Shown here piece after piece: positions 1 to 8,521 of a stretch of DNA of 18,245 nt (positions are counted from its first letter, which is position 1; every line of letters begins with the position of its first letter). Made by a program: the position numbers and the translations under genes. The notes beneath the pieces are model-generated. The model ran no database searches. It was not told the DNA's origin and saw nothing but the letters and a program-made list of their open reading frames with translations. Location of the stretch: positions 1 through 18,245 of the forward strand of contig CAZGTQ010000444.1 of the NCBI GenBank assembly GCA_964528575.1, in the 5' to 3' direction. This DNA is from CAZGTQ01 sp964528575. Its GTDB lineage: Bacteria; Planctomycetota; UBA1135; GCA-002686595.

Positions 1-1794
1 GCCGAGCGCGAGGGCCGCGTACATCCGCTGCGTCGAGTTCGCGACCGCGAGCTCGTCGAGCAGCGTCGGCAGCGAGCCGACGTCGCCGACGAGACCGAGC
101 GCGAGGCTCCACGCGCCGCGCGCTTCGCTGTTGTTCTCCGCCTCGTGCTCGGCGACGAGCCGGGCGCGCAGCGCGTCGTCGGTCTCGCCGCGCGACGCGA
201 GGCCGAGCGCGAGCGCGATCCACGGCCGCTCCGCGCGCGGCGCCTCGTCGAGCACGTCGAGCAGGAAGCGGCGCGCCTCTTCGTCGCCGCGCCGGCCGAT
301 CGCGCCGAGCACGTAGCCGCGCGTCAGCGGCTCGCGCTCCTGCTCGTACGCCGTCAGCAGCACGGGCAGGGCGAGCTCGCCCTGGAAGTCGCCGAGCGCG
401 AGCGCCGCCGCGCGCCGGTCGGATAGGCGACGGTGCACGAGCAGGTCGCCGAGCCGGCGCAGATCCGCGGCGTCGGTGCCGCGCGCGACGAGCTCGATCG
501 CGCGCGAGCGCGCCTGCGATCCGTGCCCCTCGAGCGCGTCGACGGCGAGCGTGCCCGTCTCGGCCGCCGGCGCGAGGCGCGCGTACACGAGCGCGCCCTC
601 CGTGACCTCGTCGCGCTCCGAGCGGCGCGCCTCGCGCACGAGCTCGAGCACGAACGCGTCGAGCTCGGCGCCGCCGTGGCCGGCGCGCCGCGCGAGGCCG
701 AGCCCCGCGAACGCGAAGCCGCGCGCGCGCTCGCCGAGGTCGCGCCGCTCGCCGGGCAACGAGCCCGTGCGCGCGACGCTGCGCAGGATCGCGTTGCCCG
801 CGTCGCTCGCGGTCGCACCGAGCGCGAGCAGCGTCGTCTCGCGCACCATCTGGCTCGGGTCGTCGAGCGATCTTGCGAGCGCCGGCACGGCCTCGCCGCC
901 CGCGACGCGGCCGAGCGCGATCGCGGCGGCGGAGCGCACGGGGGCCGTCGGGTGGTCGAGGTCGGCGCGGAACAGCACGCTCGCGCGCTCGCGCAGGAGC
1001 TCGACGACCTGGCCGGGATAGCCGCCTTCGCTGCCGGAGCTCGGGCCGGCGAACGGGCGGAAGCGGTTGGGCTGGAAGTAGTCCGCGCGCGTCGCCTCGA
1101 ACCAGCGCACCCAGTCGGTCGCGCTCGGCGCGCCGCCGCTGGAGGGCGCGCTCGGCGACGACCCGCCGAGCGGCGTCGCGGGGCCGGACGGCGGAGCGCC
1201 GCCACCGGAGACCGGGCGCGAGGAGTCCGGGCTCGGACCGCCGGAGGACGTGTCCGACCCGCTCGGGTTGGGCGGTTGACCGCCGCCCGCGGGCGGCGCG
1301 CCCGACGGCTTGGAGTTCCAGTCCTTCGTCGGCGGCTGCGAACCGGGGAGCTGGATGCGCGCCGCCTCGGCGAGCGTGAGCCCGTGCCGCGCGAGGAACG
1401 CCTCGAACGCGTCGTGCCCCGCGAGCTGCGCGACCCACGCGCCGTTGTCGCGCGCGGCGACCGCGTCGACGAGCTCGTCCTCGCCCGCGCGGTGCAGGAG
1501 CCACGCGACGGCGCAGCGCCGGCCCGCGTCGTCGACGAAGACGGGCCGGCGCACCCACGGCCCGTCGGGCGCGACGCCGAACTCGCCGCGCTCGACGTAG
1601 TCGTGCAGCCACGCGATCGCGACCGCGCGGCCGGGATGCGTGACGCCGGCGGACTCGAGCTCGTCCAGCACGCGCTCGTAGTGCGCGCGGGCCGCGCGGA
1701 CGCGCTCGCTCTCACCGGGCGCTGCCTGAGGCGCCGCGAGAGGAGCGAGGGAGAGCAGGGCCAGGACGGGGAGGGGGACGAGCGTGCGGAACAT
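1..1794 (-). CDS. Exported HEAT-repeat protein (3' end beyond window)
   Basis: I see 598 codons without a stop; the C-terminus lies beyond position 1. The start is the ATG at 1794-1792, with AAGGA about 8 bases upstream. Residues 1-24 form a signal peptide (hydrophobic core LVPLPVLALLSLAPLAA). Residues 30-150 form a compact domain containing VFVDDAGRRCAVAWLL (85-100) and GLTLAEAARIQ (138-148); I have seen this pattern in exported proteins of several phyla, without a known function. Residues 151-225 are a low-complexity Gly/Ser/Pro linker. From about 260 onward, helical repeats of the HEAT type follow (for example VRSAAAIALGRVAGGEAVPALARSL split over 286-310, and VRETTLLALGA). HEAT arrays are protein-binding scaffolds, so a periplasmic or surface scaffold role is plausible. 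No partner is visible. The gene follows the beta-helix gene on the same strand after 173 bases with a hairpin between, so it is probably transcribed separately. Confidence 0.85.
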   Translation of the reverse strand, partial: MFRTLVPLPVLALLSLAPLAAPQAAPGESERVRAARAHYERVLDELESAGVTHPGRAVAIAWLHDYVERGEFGVAPDGPWVRRPVFVDDAGRRCAVAWLLHRAGEDELVDAVAARDNGAWVAQLAGHDAFEAFLARHGLTLAEAARIQLPGSQPPTKDWNSKPSGAPPAGGGQPPNPSGSDTSSGGPSPDSSRPVSGGGAPPSGPATPLGGSSPSAPSSGGAPSATDWVRWFEATRADYFQPNRFRPFAGPSSGSEGGYPGQVVELLRERASVLFRADLDHPTAPVRSAAAIALGRVAGGEAVPALARSLDDPSQMVRETTLLALGATASDAGNAILRSVARTGSLPGERRDLGERARGFAFAGLGLARRAGHGGAELDAFVLELVREARRSERDEVTEGALVYARLAPAAETGTLAVDALEGHGSQARSRAIELVARGTDAADLRRLGDLLVHRRLSDRRAAALALGDFQGELALPVLLTAYEQEREPLTRGYVLGAIGRRGDEEARRFLLDVLDEAPRAERPWIALALGLASRGETDDALRARLVAEHEAENNSEARGAWSLALGLVGDVGSLPTLLDELAVANSTQRMYAALALG

Positions 1795-1925
1795 GGGTCG
1801 GTCCTTGGATGGCGGAGCGCTTTGCGAGCTCCTACAAGCAAGGGCCGGACCGCGGCCCCCGGCGGGCCTGAGGCCGGTCGCGGCGGCCGCTGCGTTCCAC
1901 CGTCGTAACGGCGGTTGCCCCAGCC

Positions 1926-1952
1926 CCTCGGCGCGCGGGGAAGTCGCCGAGG
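1926..1952 (-). terminator. Hairpin after the beta-helix gene
   Basis: CCTCGGCG and CGCCGAGG form a perfect 8-bp stem around an 11-base loop, 15 bases beyond the stop codon at 1968-1970. There is no T-rich tail on the minus strand, so this is either a weak or factor-assisted terminator or an mRNA-stabilising hairpin. It is the only clear structure in the 173-base gap 1795-1967. Confidence 0.4.
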
Positions 1953-1967
1953 AGGTGACGAATCCGC

Positions 1968-3146
1968 CTACAGCGCGGCGTCGACCACCGCGAGCACCGA
2001 ACCCGGCCCCAAGAAAGCCTTCGGCGGGGCCAGGTGCACGCTCTGTCCGAAGAGCACCAGGGCGTCGACGCCGGAGCCGAGCGAGCCGAACGGCACGGGG
2101 AGCGTGAGGGTGCCCGAAGGCGGCACCGTCCCGAGGGGGACCAGCAGGAGCGGGGAGATGAGCCGCGTTCCGTTGAGGAAAGCGAAGTCGGGCGTCGTGT
2201 CCTGCGCGAGGCCGACCGCGAGCAGCATGACGTCGCCGGGCTCTCCGTCGATCTGCAGCGTCGCGCTCTGCGTCTCGCGCACCACCGGCGTGACGGCGAA
2301 GTGACGCGCGTTCCCCTCGAGCGTCGTCAGGGCGCCCGCCACCGGCGCGCCGGCCAAGCCCGCCGGACAGACCGGATCCGGCGCGCCACCCGCACCGCCC
2401 ACGAACGTGCAGTCGAGCACCGTCGCGGCAGCGCCCTCGAGCTTCAGACCGGTCCCGCCGGAGCCCGCCAGGATGTTGCAGAAGCTGCACTCCCAGCAGT
2501 AGGCGTCGGCGCCCGCTCCGCCGCGGAACGTCGTCCCCGACGCGAACAGCTCTCCTCCGCTCACGAGCGCGCCGTCACCGCCGTCCGACGCACCCTCCCC
2601 GCCGATCACCACGCAGTCCCAGAGCTGGACCCTGGAGGACGTCGAGCGCAGTCCCACCGTCTCGACCCAGGAAGAAGACCCGCCGGACTGGAGCGTGCAG
2701 CGCAGGAAGGTGACGCTCGCCGAGTTGGAGACCCTCGCAGCGTCGAACCACGCCAGGCTCGATCCCGAATTGGGCCCGAGCTCGCAGTCCTCGAGCCAGA
2801 CCTCGCTCGCGACGCCCGATACCCTGAGCGGCGGCGTGGAGCCACCGCTCTGCATCTGCAGGCCGCGCACCACGACCTGCTCCCCGGGAGGCACCCCTGA
2901 GACGAGCACGGGACCGGTCACCACGGTGGCTCCCGTGTCGGCGAGCACGGCGATCGAGCGGTCGATCGTGAAGCCGCCGTAGGTCCCGGAGCGGACGAGC
3001 ACGACGTCGCTCGGATTGGCGGCCGCGACCGCGGCTCCGATGTCGACGAAGTCGACGCCCGGCCCGGGCGCCGGCGCGACCACGAGCACGTCGGCGGGAG
3101 CCGCTCCGAGCGCGGCGGGAAGCGCGAGGGCGAGAGCACACAGCAT
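1968..3146 (-). CDS. Secreted right-handed beta-helix protein
   Basis: The protein is 392 aa. Its start at 3146 is fixed by an exceptional ribosome binding site, an 11-base match to the 16S 3' end; the frame stays open upstream, but that stretch looks non-coding. Residues 1-17 are a signal peptide (MLCALALALPAALGAAP). Residues 32-60 (VDFVDIGAAVAAANPSDVVLV.SGTY) are the usual opening of NosD/DUF1565-like right-handed parallel beta-helices, and residues about 60-255 carry the irregular rungs, many ending in a CxL/CxF or CVV turn (DCEL, RCTL, DCVV, DCTF). Residues 217-223 contain a dense CWECSFC. Residues about 285-392 form a C-terminal module (IDGEPGDVMLLAVGL, LGTVPPSGTLTLPV, LGPGSVLAVVDAAL) that I associate with secreted planctomycete proteins. 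Beta-helix proteins of this kind bind or process polysaccharides or serve as surface proteins; no catalytic residues can be assigned. Codon use is less GC-saturated than in lhr. Confidence 0.85.
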   Translation of the reverse strand: MLCALALALPAALGAAPADVLVVAPAPGPGVDFVDIGAAVAAANPSDVVLVRSGTYGGFTIDRSIAVLADTGATVVTGPVLVSGVPPGEQVVVRGLQMQSGGSTPPLRVSGVASEVWLEDCELGPNSGSSLAWFDAARVSNSASVTFLRCTLQSGGSSSWVETVGLRSTSSRVQLWDCVVIGGEGASDGGDGALVSGGELFASGTTFRGGAGADAYCWECSFCNILAGSGGTGLKLEGAAATVLDCTFVGGAGGAPDPVCPAGLAGAPVAGALTTLEGNARHFAVTPVVRETQSATLQIDGEPGDVMLLAVGLAQDTTPDFAFLNGTRLISPLLLVPLGTVPPSGTLTLPVPFGSLGSGVDALVLFGQSVHLAPPKAFLGPGSVLAVVDAAL

Positions 3147-3147
3147 C

Positions 3148-3158
3148 GGATCACCTCC
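3148..3158 (-). promoter_or_regulatory. Near-perfect Shine-Dalgarno for the beta-helix gene
   Basis: On the minus strand GGAGGTGATCC lies immediately before the ATG at 3146, with 7 bases between GGAGG and ATG. It matches the complement of the 16S rRNA 3' end over 11 bases. It decides the start and suggests strong translation; most neighbouring genes have weak or no such site. Confidence 0.85.
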
Positions 3159-3169
3159 AGAAGGGGGGG

Positions 3170-3219
3170 CCCGCATCGTACGCGACCACGCCGCCTTCGC
3201 TCCCCCGGTACGATGCGGG
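3170..3219. promoter_or_regulatory. 12-bp inverted repeat in divergent promoter region
   Basis: CCCGCATCGTAC at 3170-3181 and its exact reverse complement GTACGATGCGGG at 3208-3219 are separated by 26 bases. Read outward in each direction, each arm gives TACGAT, a plausible -10 box: on the plus strand it lies 11 bases before the lhr ATG, and on the minus strand it lies 28 bases before the beta-helix ATG, just upstream of its Shine-Dalgarno. I infer either divergent promoters with matching -10 regions or an operator for a dimeric regulator. I see no convincing -35 hexamer for either direction. Confidence 0.5.
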
Positions 3220-3225
3220 GCTGCG

Positions 3226-6200
3226 ATGGACGCCTTCCGCGCTGCGACCCGGGCCTGGTTCGAGGAGACGTTCCGCGAGCCGACGCCCGTGCAGCGCCGC
3301 GGCTGGGCCGAGATCGCGAGCGGGCGCCACGCGCTGCTCGTCGCGCCGACCGGGTCGGGCAAGACGCTGGCGGCGTTCTTGTGGGGCATCGACGCGCTCG
3401 CGGGGCTTTCGCCCGACGCGCCCCCGGGCGTGCGCGTGCTCTACGTGTCGCCGCTCAAGGCGCTCGCGCACGACGTCGAGCGCAACCTGCGCGCGCCGCT
3501 CGCCGGCGTCGCGCGCACCGCGGAGCGGCTCGGCGAGAGCGCGCGCGCGGTCCGCATCGACGTGCGCACCGGCGACACGCCGCAGCGCGAGCGGCAGCGC
3601 CAGGCGCGCGATCCCGGCGAGATCCTCGTCACGACGCCCGAGTCGCTCTTCCTGATCCTCGGCTCGCGCCAGCGCGAGACGCTGCGCACCGTCACGACGG
3701 TGATCGTCGACGAGATCCACGCGCTCGCGCCGTCCAAGCGCGGCGCGCACCTCGCGCTGTCGCTCGAGCGGCTCGCGGAGCTCGCCGAGCACGACCCGCA
3801 GCGCATCGGGCTGTCGGCGACGGTGCGTCCGCTCGACGAGGTCGCGCGCTTCCTCGGCGGCGACCGCGACGTCGCGGTCGTCGACACGTCGGAGGCGCCG
3901 CTGATCGAGCTGTCGATCGAGGTGCCCGTCCCCGACATGGAGAACGTGCCGCCGCCCCAGAAGGAGCGCGAGCGCGGAGGGTCCGTCCTCGGCCTGCTCT
4001 ACAAGCATCAGGTCGGCGCGCCGATGCACGAGCGCGGCATCTGGCCGGCGATGTACCCCGAGCTCGTCGACGCGATCCGCTCTCACCGCTCGACGATCGT
4101 GTTCGTCAACAGCCGCGGGCTCGCCGAGCGCGTCACGCAGCGCATCAACGCGCTCGCGGAAGAGGAGCTCGCGCTCGCGCACCACGGCAGCGTGTCGCAC
4201 GCGAAGCGCGCCGAGATCGAGGACGGGCTCAAGGCGGGCCGGTTGCGCGCGATCGTCGCGACGAGCTCGCTCGAGCTCGGCATCGACATGGGCGCGGTCG
4301 ACCTCGTCGTGCTCGTCGAGTCGCCCGGCTCGGTCGCGCGCGGCCTGCAACGCGTCGGGCGCGCGGGCCACCACGTCGGCGCGAAGAGCGTCGGCCGCAT
4401 CTTCCCGAAGTTCCGCGGCGACCTGCTCGAGTGCGCCGTCATCGCGGGGCGCATGCTCGCGGGCGAGATCGAGGCGCTCGCCGTGCCCAAGAGCTGCCTC
4501 GACGTGCTCGCGCAGCAGATCGTCGCGATGTGCGTCGTCGCGCCGCGCGAGGTCGGTGAGATCGAGCGCGTCGTACGGCGAGCCTACCCGTATCGCGAGC
4601 TCGCGGGCGGCGCGCTCCACTCCGTGCTCGACATGCTCTCGGGCCGCTACCCGAGCCACGACTTCGCGGACCTGCGGCCGCGGCTGCGCTGGGACCGCGC
4701 GCGCGACGTGCTCTCGGCGCGGCCGGGCGCGGCGATGGTGTCGCGCACGAACGCCGGGACGATCCCCGACCGCGGCGCGTTCGCGGTGCAACTCGGCGAG
4801 GACGGCCCGCGCATCGGCGAGCTCGAGGAGGAGATGGTCTTCGAGAGCCGCGCGGGCGACACGTTCCTGCTCGGCGCGTCGACGTGGCGCGTCGAGACGA
4901 TCACGCGCGATCGCGTGATCGTCTCGCCCGCGCCGGGCGAGCCGGGGCGGCTGCCGTTCTGGAAGGGCGACGGGCCGGGGCGGCCGCTCGAGCTCGGCCG
5001 CGCGCTCGGCGCGTTCGTGCGCGAGCTGGGCGAGCGTTCGCGCGAGGACGGCGAGCGCTGGCTGCGCGCGACGCTGCCGCTCGGCGCGTACGCGGCCGCG
5101 AACCTGGCGGCGTACGTCGCAGACCAGCGCGAGGCGACCGGCGCGTTGCCGACAGACCGCGCGATCGTCGTCGAGCGCTTCCGCGACGAGCTCGGCGACT
5201 GGCGCGTGTGCATCCTCACGCCGTTCGGCTCGCGCGTGCACGCGCCGTGGGCGATGGCGCTCGAGCGCACGCTGTCGGCGCGCGCGGGCTTCGAGGTGCA
5301 GCTCATGTACACCGACGACGGCATCGTGCTGCGCCTCGCCGACGTCGACGACCTGCCCGCGCTCGCCGAGCTCCTGCCCGACCCCGACGAGGTCCTGGAC
5401 CTCGTCACCGAGCAGCTCGGCGACACGTCGCTGTTCGCGTCGCTGTTCCGCGAGAACGCCGTGCGCTCGCTGCTCGTCACGCGCCGCCGGCCCGACCAGC
5501 GCAGCCCGCTGTGGGCGCAGCGCATCAAGGCGCGCAACCTGCTCGCGACGGTGCGGCGCTATCCGAGCTTCCCCATCGTGCTCGAGACGTACCGCCAGGC
5601 GCTGAGCGACGTGTTCGACCTGCCGGCGCTGCGCGAGGTGCTGGGCGCGATCCGCGCGCGCACGATCACGGTGCACGAGGTCGAGACGCGCTCGCCCTCG
5701 CCGTTCGCGCGCTCGCTCGTCTTCGCGTACGTCGCCGCGTACCTCTACGAGGGCGACTCGCCGATCGCCGAGCGCAAGGCGCAGGCGCTGACGCTCGACC
5801 GTTCGCTGCTCGCGGAGCTGCTCGGCCAGGCGGAGCTGCGCGACCTGCTCGACGCGGACGCGATCGACGCGGTCGAGAGCGAGCTGCAGGGAACCGCGGA
5901 CGAGCGGCGCGCGAGCGACCGCGACGAGCTCTGCGACCGGCTGCGCCGCGTCGGCGACTTGTCGGCGGGCGAGTGTGCCGAGCGCGCGAGCGGCGATCCG
6001 GCGCCGTGGCTGGCGGAGCTCGAGAGCGAGCGACGCGCGGTGCGCGTGCGCATCGCGGGCGAGGAGCGCTGGATCGCGGCGGACGACGCTGGGCTCTACC
6101 GCGACGCGCTCGGCTGCGCGCCGCCCGCGGGGCTGCCGAGCGACTTCCTCGCGGCGCCCGAGGACCCGCTGACCGAGCTCGTGCGCCGGTTCGCGCGCAC

Positions 6201-7737
6201 GCACGGCCCGTTCACGACGCGCGCCGCCGCCGCGCGGTGGGTGCTCGCGCCGGCGCAGGTCGAGCCCGTGCTGCGCGCGCTCGAGGCGGCGGGCGAGCTC
6301 GTGCGCGGCGAGCTGCGCCCCGGCGGCACCGAGCTCGAGTGGTGCGACGCCGAGGTGCTGCGCCGCATCAAGCGGCGCACGCTCGCGCGGCTGCGCGACG
6401 AGGTCGCGGCGGTCGACGAGCCGACGTTCGCGCGCTTCCTCGCGCGCTGGCAGGGCGTGCGCGTGGCGGCGGCGCGGCGCGGGGACGCCACTCGCGAGCG
6501 GCGCGGCCAGCCGGATGGAGCGCTCGCGTCGCGGGGGCCCGAGCGGCTGCTCGAGGTCGTCGCGCAGCTCGAAGGGCTCGCGCTGCCGTGGAGCACGCTC
6601 GTGCGCGAGGTGCTGCCCGCGCGCGTGGACGACTTCTCGATCGACGCGCTCGACCTGCTCGCGGCGCAGGGCCGCGTCGTGTGGGTCGGCCGCGGCGCGC
6701 TCGGGCCGTCGGACGGGCGCGTCGCGCTCTACCGGCGCGAGCGAGCGGGCGAGCTGCTGGGCGCGCGCGAGCCGGTCCAGCCGCACGGGCCGCACGGTCC
6801 GCACGAAGACGTGCACGCCGCGATCCTCGAGCACGTCGACGCGCGCGGCGCGTCGTTCCTGACCGAGATCGAGCGCGCGGTGCGCGGCCGCGTCGCTGGA
6901 ACGACGACGCGCGAGCTCGAGAGCGCGCTGTGGGACCTCGTGTGGACCGGCGTCATGACGAACGACACGTTCGGGCCGTTGCGCACGCTGGGCGCGTCGC
7001 CGGGGCGCGGCCGGCGCGCGCAGCGCAGCGCGGTGCTCGCGGGCGGCCGCTGGTCGCGCGTCGCTGCGTTCGCCGGCGCCGAGGACCCGACGCGCGCGGC
7101 GCTCGCGCGCGCGCAGACGCTGCTCGAGCGCTACGGCGTCGTCAGCCGCGAGGCGGTGGCCGCGGAGGACGTGGCCGGCGGCTTCGGACCGCTGTACAAG
7201 GTGCTGCGCGCGATGGAAGAGGCGGGGCAGGTGCGCCGCGGCTGGTTCGTCGAGGGTCTGTCGGGCGCGCAGTTCTGTCCGCCCGGCGCCGCGGACCGGC
7301 TGCGCGCGCTGCGGCCGAGCGGGGAGCGCGAGCACGAGGTCGTCACGCTCGCCGCGCTCGATCCAGCGAGCCCGTGGGGCGCGCTGCTCGCGTGGCCGCC
7401 GACGGGCGCGCCGGAGGGCTCGCGGCCGCGGCGCGTCGCGGGCGCGCGCGTGATCCTCGTCGACGGGCGGCCGGTGCTGTGGCTGCCCGCGTCGAGCCGC
7501 CACGTGCTCACGTTCCCGCCGCCGCCGTCCGCGGAGGGGGACCCGCTCGCCGCCGCCTTCGGCGAGCTCGCGACGCTGCGCCGCGGCGCCAGCCGGCGCT
7601 CGCTGTCGGTCGAGACGATCGACGGCGTCTCGGCGCAGGAATCGCCGCACCGCGAGCGGCTCGAGCGCGCCGGCTTTGTGCGCGACTACCGCGGCTATCT
7701 CGCGGACCCCAGGGCTGTGCGCGATGCCCGAGGGTGA
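3226..7737 (+). CDS. lhr: Lhr, large helicase-related protein (full-length)
   Basis: The protein is 1503 aa, close to E. coli Lhr (about 1538). Lhr is an ATP-driven 3'-5' DNA translocase/helicase of superfamily 2 used in DNA repair; the E. coli protein also has reported uracil glycosylase activity in its C-terminal part. Visible motifs are a Q-motif-like PTPVQ (19-23), Walker A PTGSGKT (41-47), DEIH (162-165), SAT (197-199), TIVFVNS (290-296), the motif V region ATSSLELGID (345-354) and motif VI QRVGRAGH (375-382). GIWPAMYPEL (271-280) is characteristic of the family. The remaining roughly 1000 residues are the long Lhr C-terminal region, with winged-helix and glycosylase-like modules. I chose the ATG at 3226 because homologues begin just before the WFEETFREPTPVQ segment; the open frame upstream to 3016 overlaps the opposite gene and is low-complexity. 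There is no Shine-Dalgarno. The 3' end overlaps nei2. Confidence 0.95.
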   Translation: MDAFRAATRAWFEETFREPTPVQRRGWAEIASGRHALLVAPTGSGKTLAAFLWGIDALAGLSPDAPPGVRVLYVSPLKALAHDVERNLRAPLAGVARTAERLGESARAVRIDVRTGDTPQRERQRQARDPGEILVTTPESLFLILGSRQRETLRTVTTVIVDEIHALAPSKRGAHLALSLERLAELAEHDPQRIGLSATVRPLDEVARFLGGDRDVAVVDTSEAPLIELSIEVPVPDMENVPPPQKERERGGSVLGLLYKHQVGAPMHERGIWPAMYPELVDAIRSHRSTIVFVNSRGLAERVTQRINALAEEELALAHHGSVSHAKRAEIEDGLKAGRLRAIVATSSLELGIDMGAVDLVVLVESPGSVARGLQRVGRAGHHVGAKSVGRIFPKFRGDLLECAVIAGRMLAGEIEALAVPKSCLDVLAQQIVAMCVVAPREVGEIERVVRRAYPYRELAGGALHSVLDMLSGRYPSHDFADLRPRLRWDRARDVLSARPGAAMVSRTNAGTIPDRGAFAVQLGEDGPRIGELEEEMVFESRAGDTFLLGASTWRVETITRDRVIVSPAPGEPGRLPFWKGDGPGRPLELGRALGAFVRELGERSREDGERWLRATLPLGAYAAANLAAYVADQREATGALPTDRAIVVERFRDELGDWRVCILTPFGSRVHAPWAMALERTLSARAGFEVQLMYTDDGIVLRLADVDDLPALAELLPDPDEVLDLVTEQLGDTSLFASLFRENAVRSLLVTRRRPDQRSPLWAQRIKARNLLATVRRYPSFPIVLETYRQALSDVFDLPALREVLGAIRARTITVHEVETRSPSPFARSLVFAYVAAYLYEGDSPIAERKAQALTLDRSLLAELLGQAELRDLLDADAIDAVESELQGTADERRASDRDELCDRLRRVGDLSAGECAERASGDPAPWLAELESERRAVRVRIAGEERWIAADDAGLYRDALGCAPPAGLPSDFLAAPEDPLTELVRRFARTHGPFTTRAAAARWVLAPAQVEPVLRALEAAGELVRGELRPGGTELEWCDAEVLRRIKRRTLARLRDEVAAVDEPTFARFLARWQGVRVAAARRGDATRERRGQPDGALASRGPERLLEVVAQLEGLALPWSTLVREVLPARVDDFSIDALDLLAAQGRVVWVGRGALGPSDGRVALYRRERAGELLGAREPVQPHGPHGPHEDVHAAILEHVDARGASFLTEIERAVRGRVAGTTTRELESALWDLVWTGVMTNDTFGPLRTLGASPGRGRRAQRSAVLAGGRWSRVAAFAGAEDPTRAALARAQTLLERYGVVSREAVAAEDVAGGFGPLYKVLRAMEEAGQVRRGWFVEGLSGAQFCPPGAADRLRALRPSGEREHEVVTLAALDPASPWGALLAWPPTGAPEGSRPRRVAGARVILVDGRPVLWLPASSRHVLTFPPPPSAEGDPLAAAFGELATLRRGASRRSLSVETIDGVSAQESPHRERLERAGFVRDYRGYLADPRAVRDARG

Positions 7738-8521
7738 CACGATCCGCCAGATCGCGTCCGTGCTGGGGCCGCGGCTGGAGGGACGCACGCTCGCCGCCGC
7801 GCGTTTGCGCGACGTGCCGGAGCTCGAGCTCGCGGGCCGGCGCGTCGAGTCGGTGCGCACGCGCGGCAAGCACCTGTTCGTCGGGCTCGACGGCGGGCTG
7901 CTCCTGCGCAGCCACCTAGGCATGCACGGGTCGTGGCACGTCTACGCGCCGGGCGAGCCGTGGAAGAAGGCCGAGCGGCGCGCGGCGATCGTGCTCGCGA
8001 CCGACGACGACGTGTTCGTGTGCTTCGACGCGAAGGAGGTCGAAGCGCTGCGCGCGGGCGGCTTGCGCGCGCGCGACATCGAGCGGCGGCTCGGCCCGGA
8101 CCTCGCGGATGCGGACGCGGAGATCGACTTCGACGCGCTCGTCGGGCGCGCACGCGAGCGGCTCGCTGCGGACGCGCCGCTCGTCGACGTGCTGCTCGAC
8201 CAGCGCGTCGCGGCGGGCGCGGGCAACGTCTACAACTCGGAGATGCTGTTCGTCGAGCGCTTGCACCCGCTCGCGCGCCGGGCCGACGTCGACGACGAGC
8301 GCCTGCGCGCGCTCTTCGAGAGCGCGAGCCGCGCCCTGCGCGCGAACCTCGGCGGCGGCCCGCGCGTGACGCGCGACGCGAAGGACCGCGCCGGCGAGAA
8401 GTGGGTCTACGGCCGCGCGGGCCGGCCGTGCCTGCGCTGCGGCGCGATGATCGAGACGCGGCGGCTGGGCCGCGGCCGGCGCGACACGTACTGGTGTCCC
8501 GCGTGTCAGCGGCTCGCGTGA
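7724..8521 (+). CDS. nei2: Endonuclease VIII-type DNA glycosylase (Fpg/Nei family, Nei2-like)
   Basis: The protein is 265 aa. It is a bifunctional DNA glycosylase/AP lyase that removes oxidised bases. After Met removal it begins PEGDTI, with Pro2 as nucleophile and Glu3, as in Nei rather than Fpg (PELPEV). Lys49 in the RTRGKHLF segment is the conserved beta-hairpin lysine, and HLGMHGSW is typical of the family. VAAGAGNVYNSEMLF is the H2TH region. The C-terminal zinc finger is C236-x2-C239-x18-C258-x2-C261, and QRLA ends the protein. The ATG at 7724 lies inside the last codons of lhr in another frame (14-base overlap), so the two are probably co-translated. Lhr next to Nei2 is a known arrangement in Actinobacteria, including Mycobacterium tuberculosis. 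The 3' end overlaps the convergent P-loop gene by 16 bases. Confidence 0.95.
   Translation: MPEGDTIRQIASVLGPRLEGRTLAAARLRDVPELELAGRRVESVRTRGKHLFVGLDGGLLLRSHLGMHGSWHVYAPGEPWKKAERRAAIVLATDDDVFVCFDAKEVEALRAGGLRARDIERRLGPDLADADAEIDFDALVGRARERLAADAPLVDVLLDQRVAAGAGNVYNSEMLFVERLHPLARRADVDDERLRALFESASRALRANLGGGPRVTRDAKDRAGEKWVYGRAGRPCLRCGAMIETRRLGRGRRDTYWCPACQRLA

Noticed and set aside
354..1908. Long open frames in this region on both strands, Arg/Ser/Ala-rich
   Set aside because: The minus frame with a signal peptide and HEAT repeats (1-1794) explains the region; the others are low-complexity shadows.
1900..1916. Short CCGTCG/CGGCGG stem near 1900-1916
   Set aside because: The stem is only 6 bp with a wobble and a 3-base loop and has no T tail; such stems are expected by chance in this composition.
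3016..3225. A 70-residue N-terminal extension of Lhr
   Set aside because: It overlaps the opposite beta-helix gene, is low-complexity, and Lhr homologues begin at about 3226.
6775..6810. Tandem His-Gly-Pro units in Lhr (PHGPHGPHE)
   Set aside because: Only two to three copies of a three-residue unit in a GC-rich linker, most likely replication slippage without a special role.
4884..7919. A 1011-codon plus-strand frame within lhr
   Set aside because: Arg/Ala-rich composition without motifs, and full overlap with the well-supported lhr frame.
3151..7923. A 1590-codon open frame on the minus strand, antisense to lhr and nei2
   Set aside because: It is made almost wholly of Arg, Ala, Glu, Asp, Leu and Val without folds or motifs. 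Such frames arise opposite GC-rich genes, and the plus strand holds clear Lhr and Nei2 motifs.
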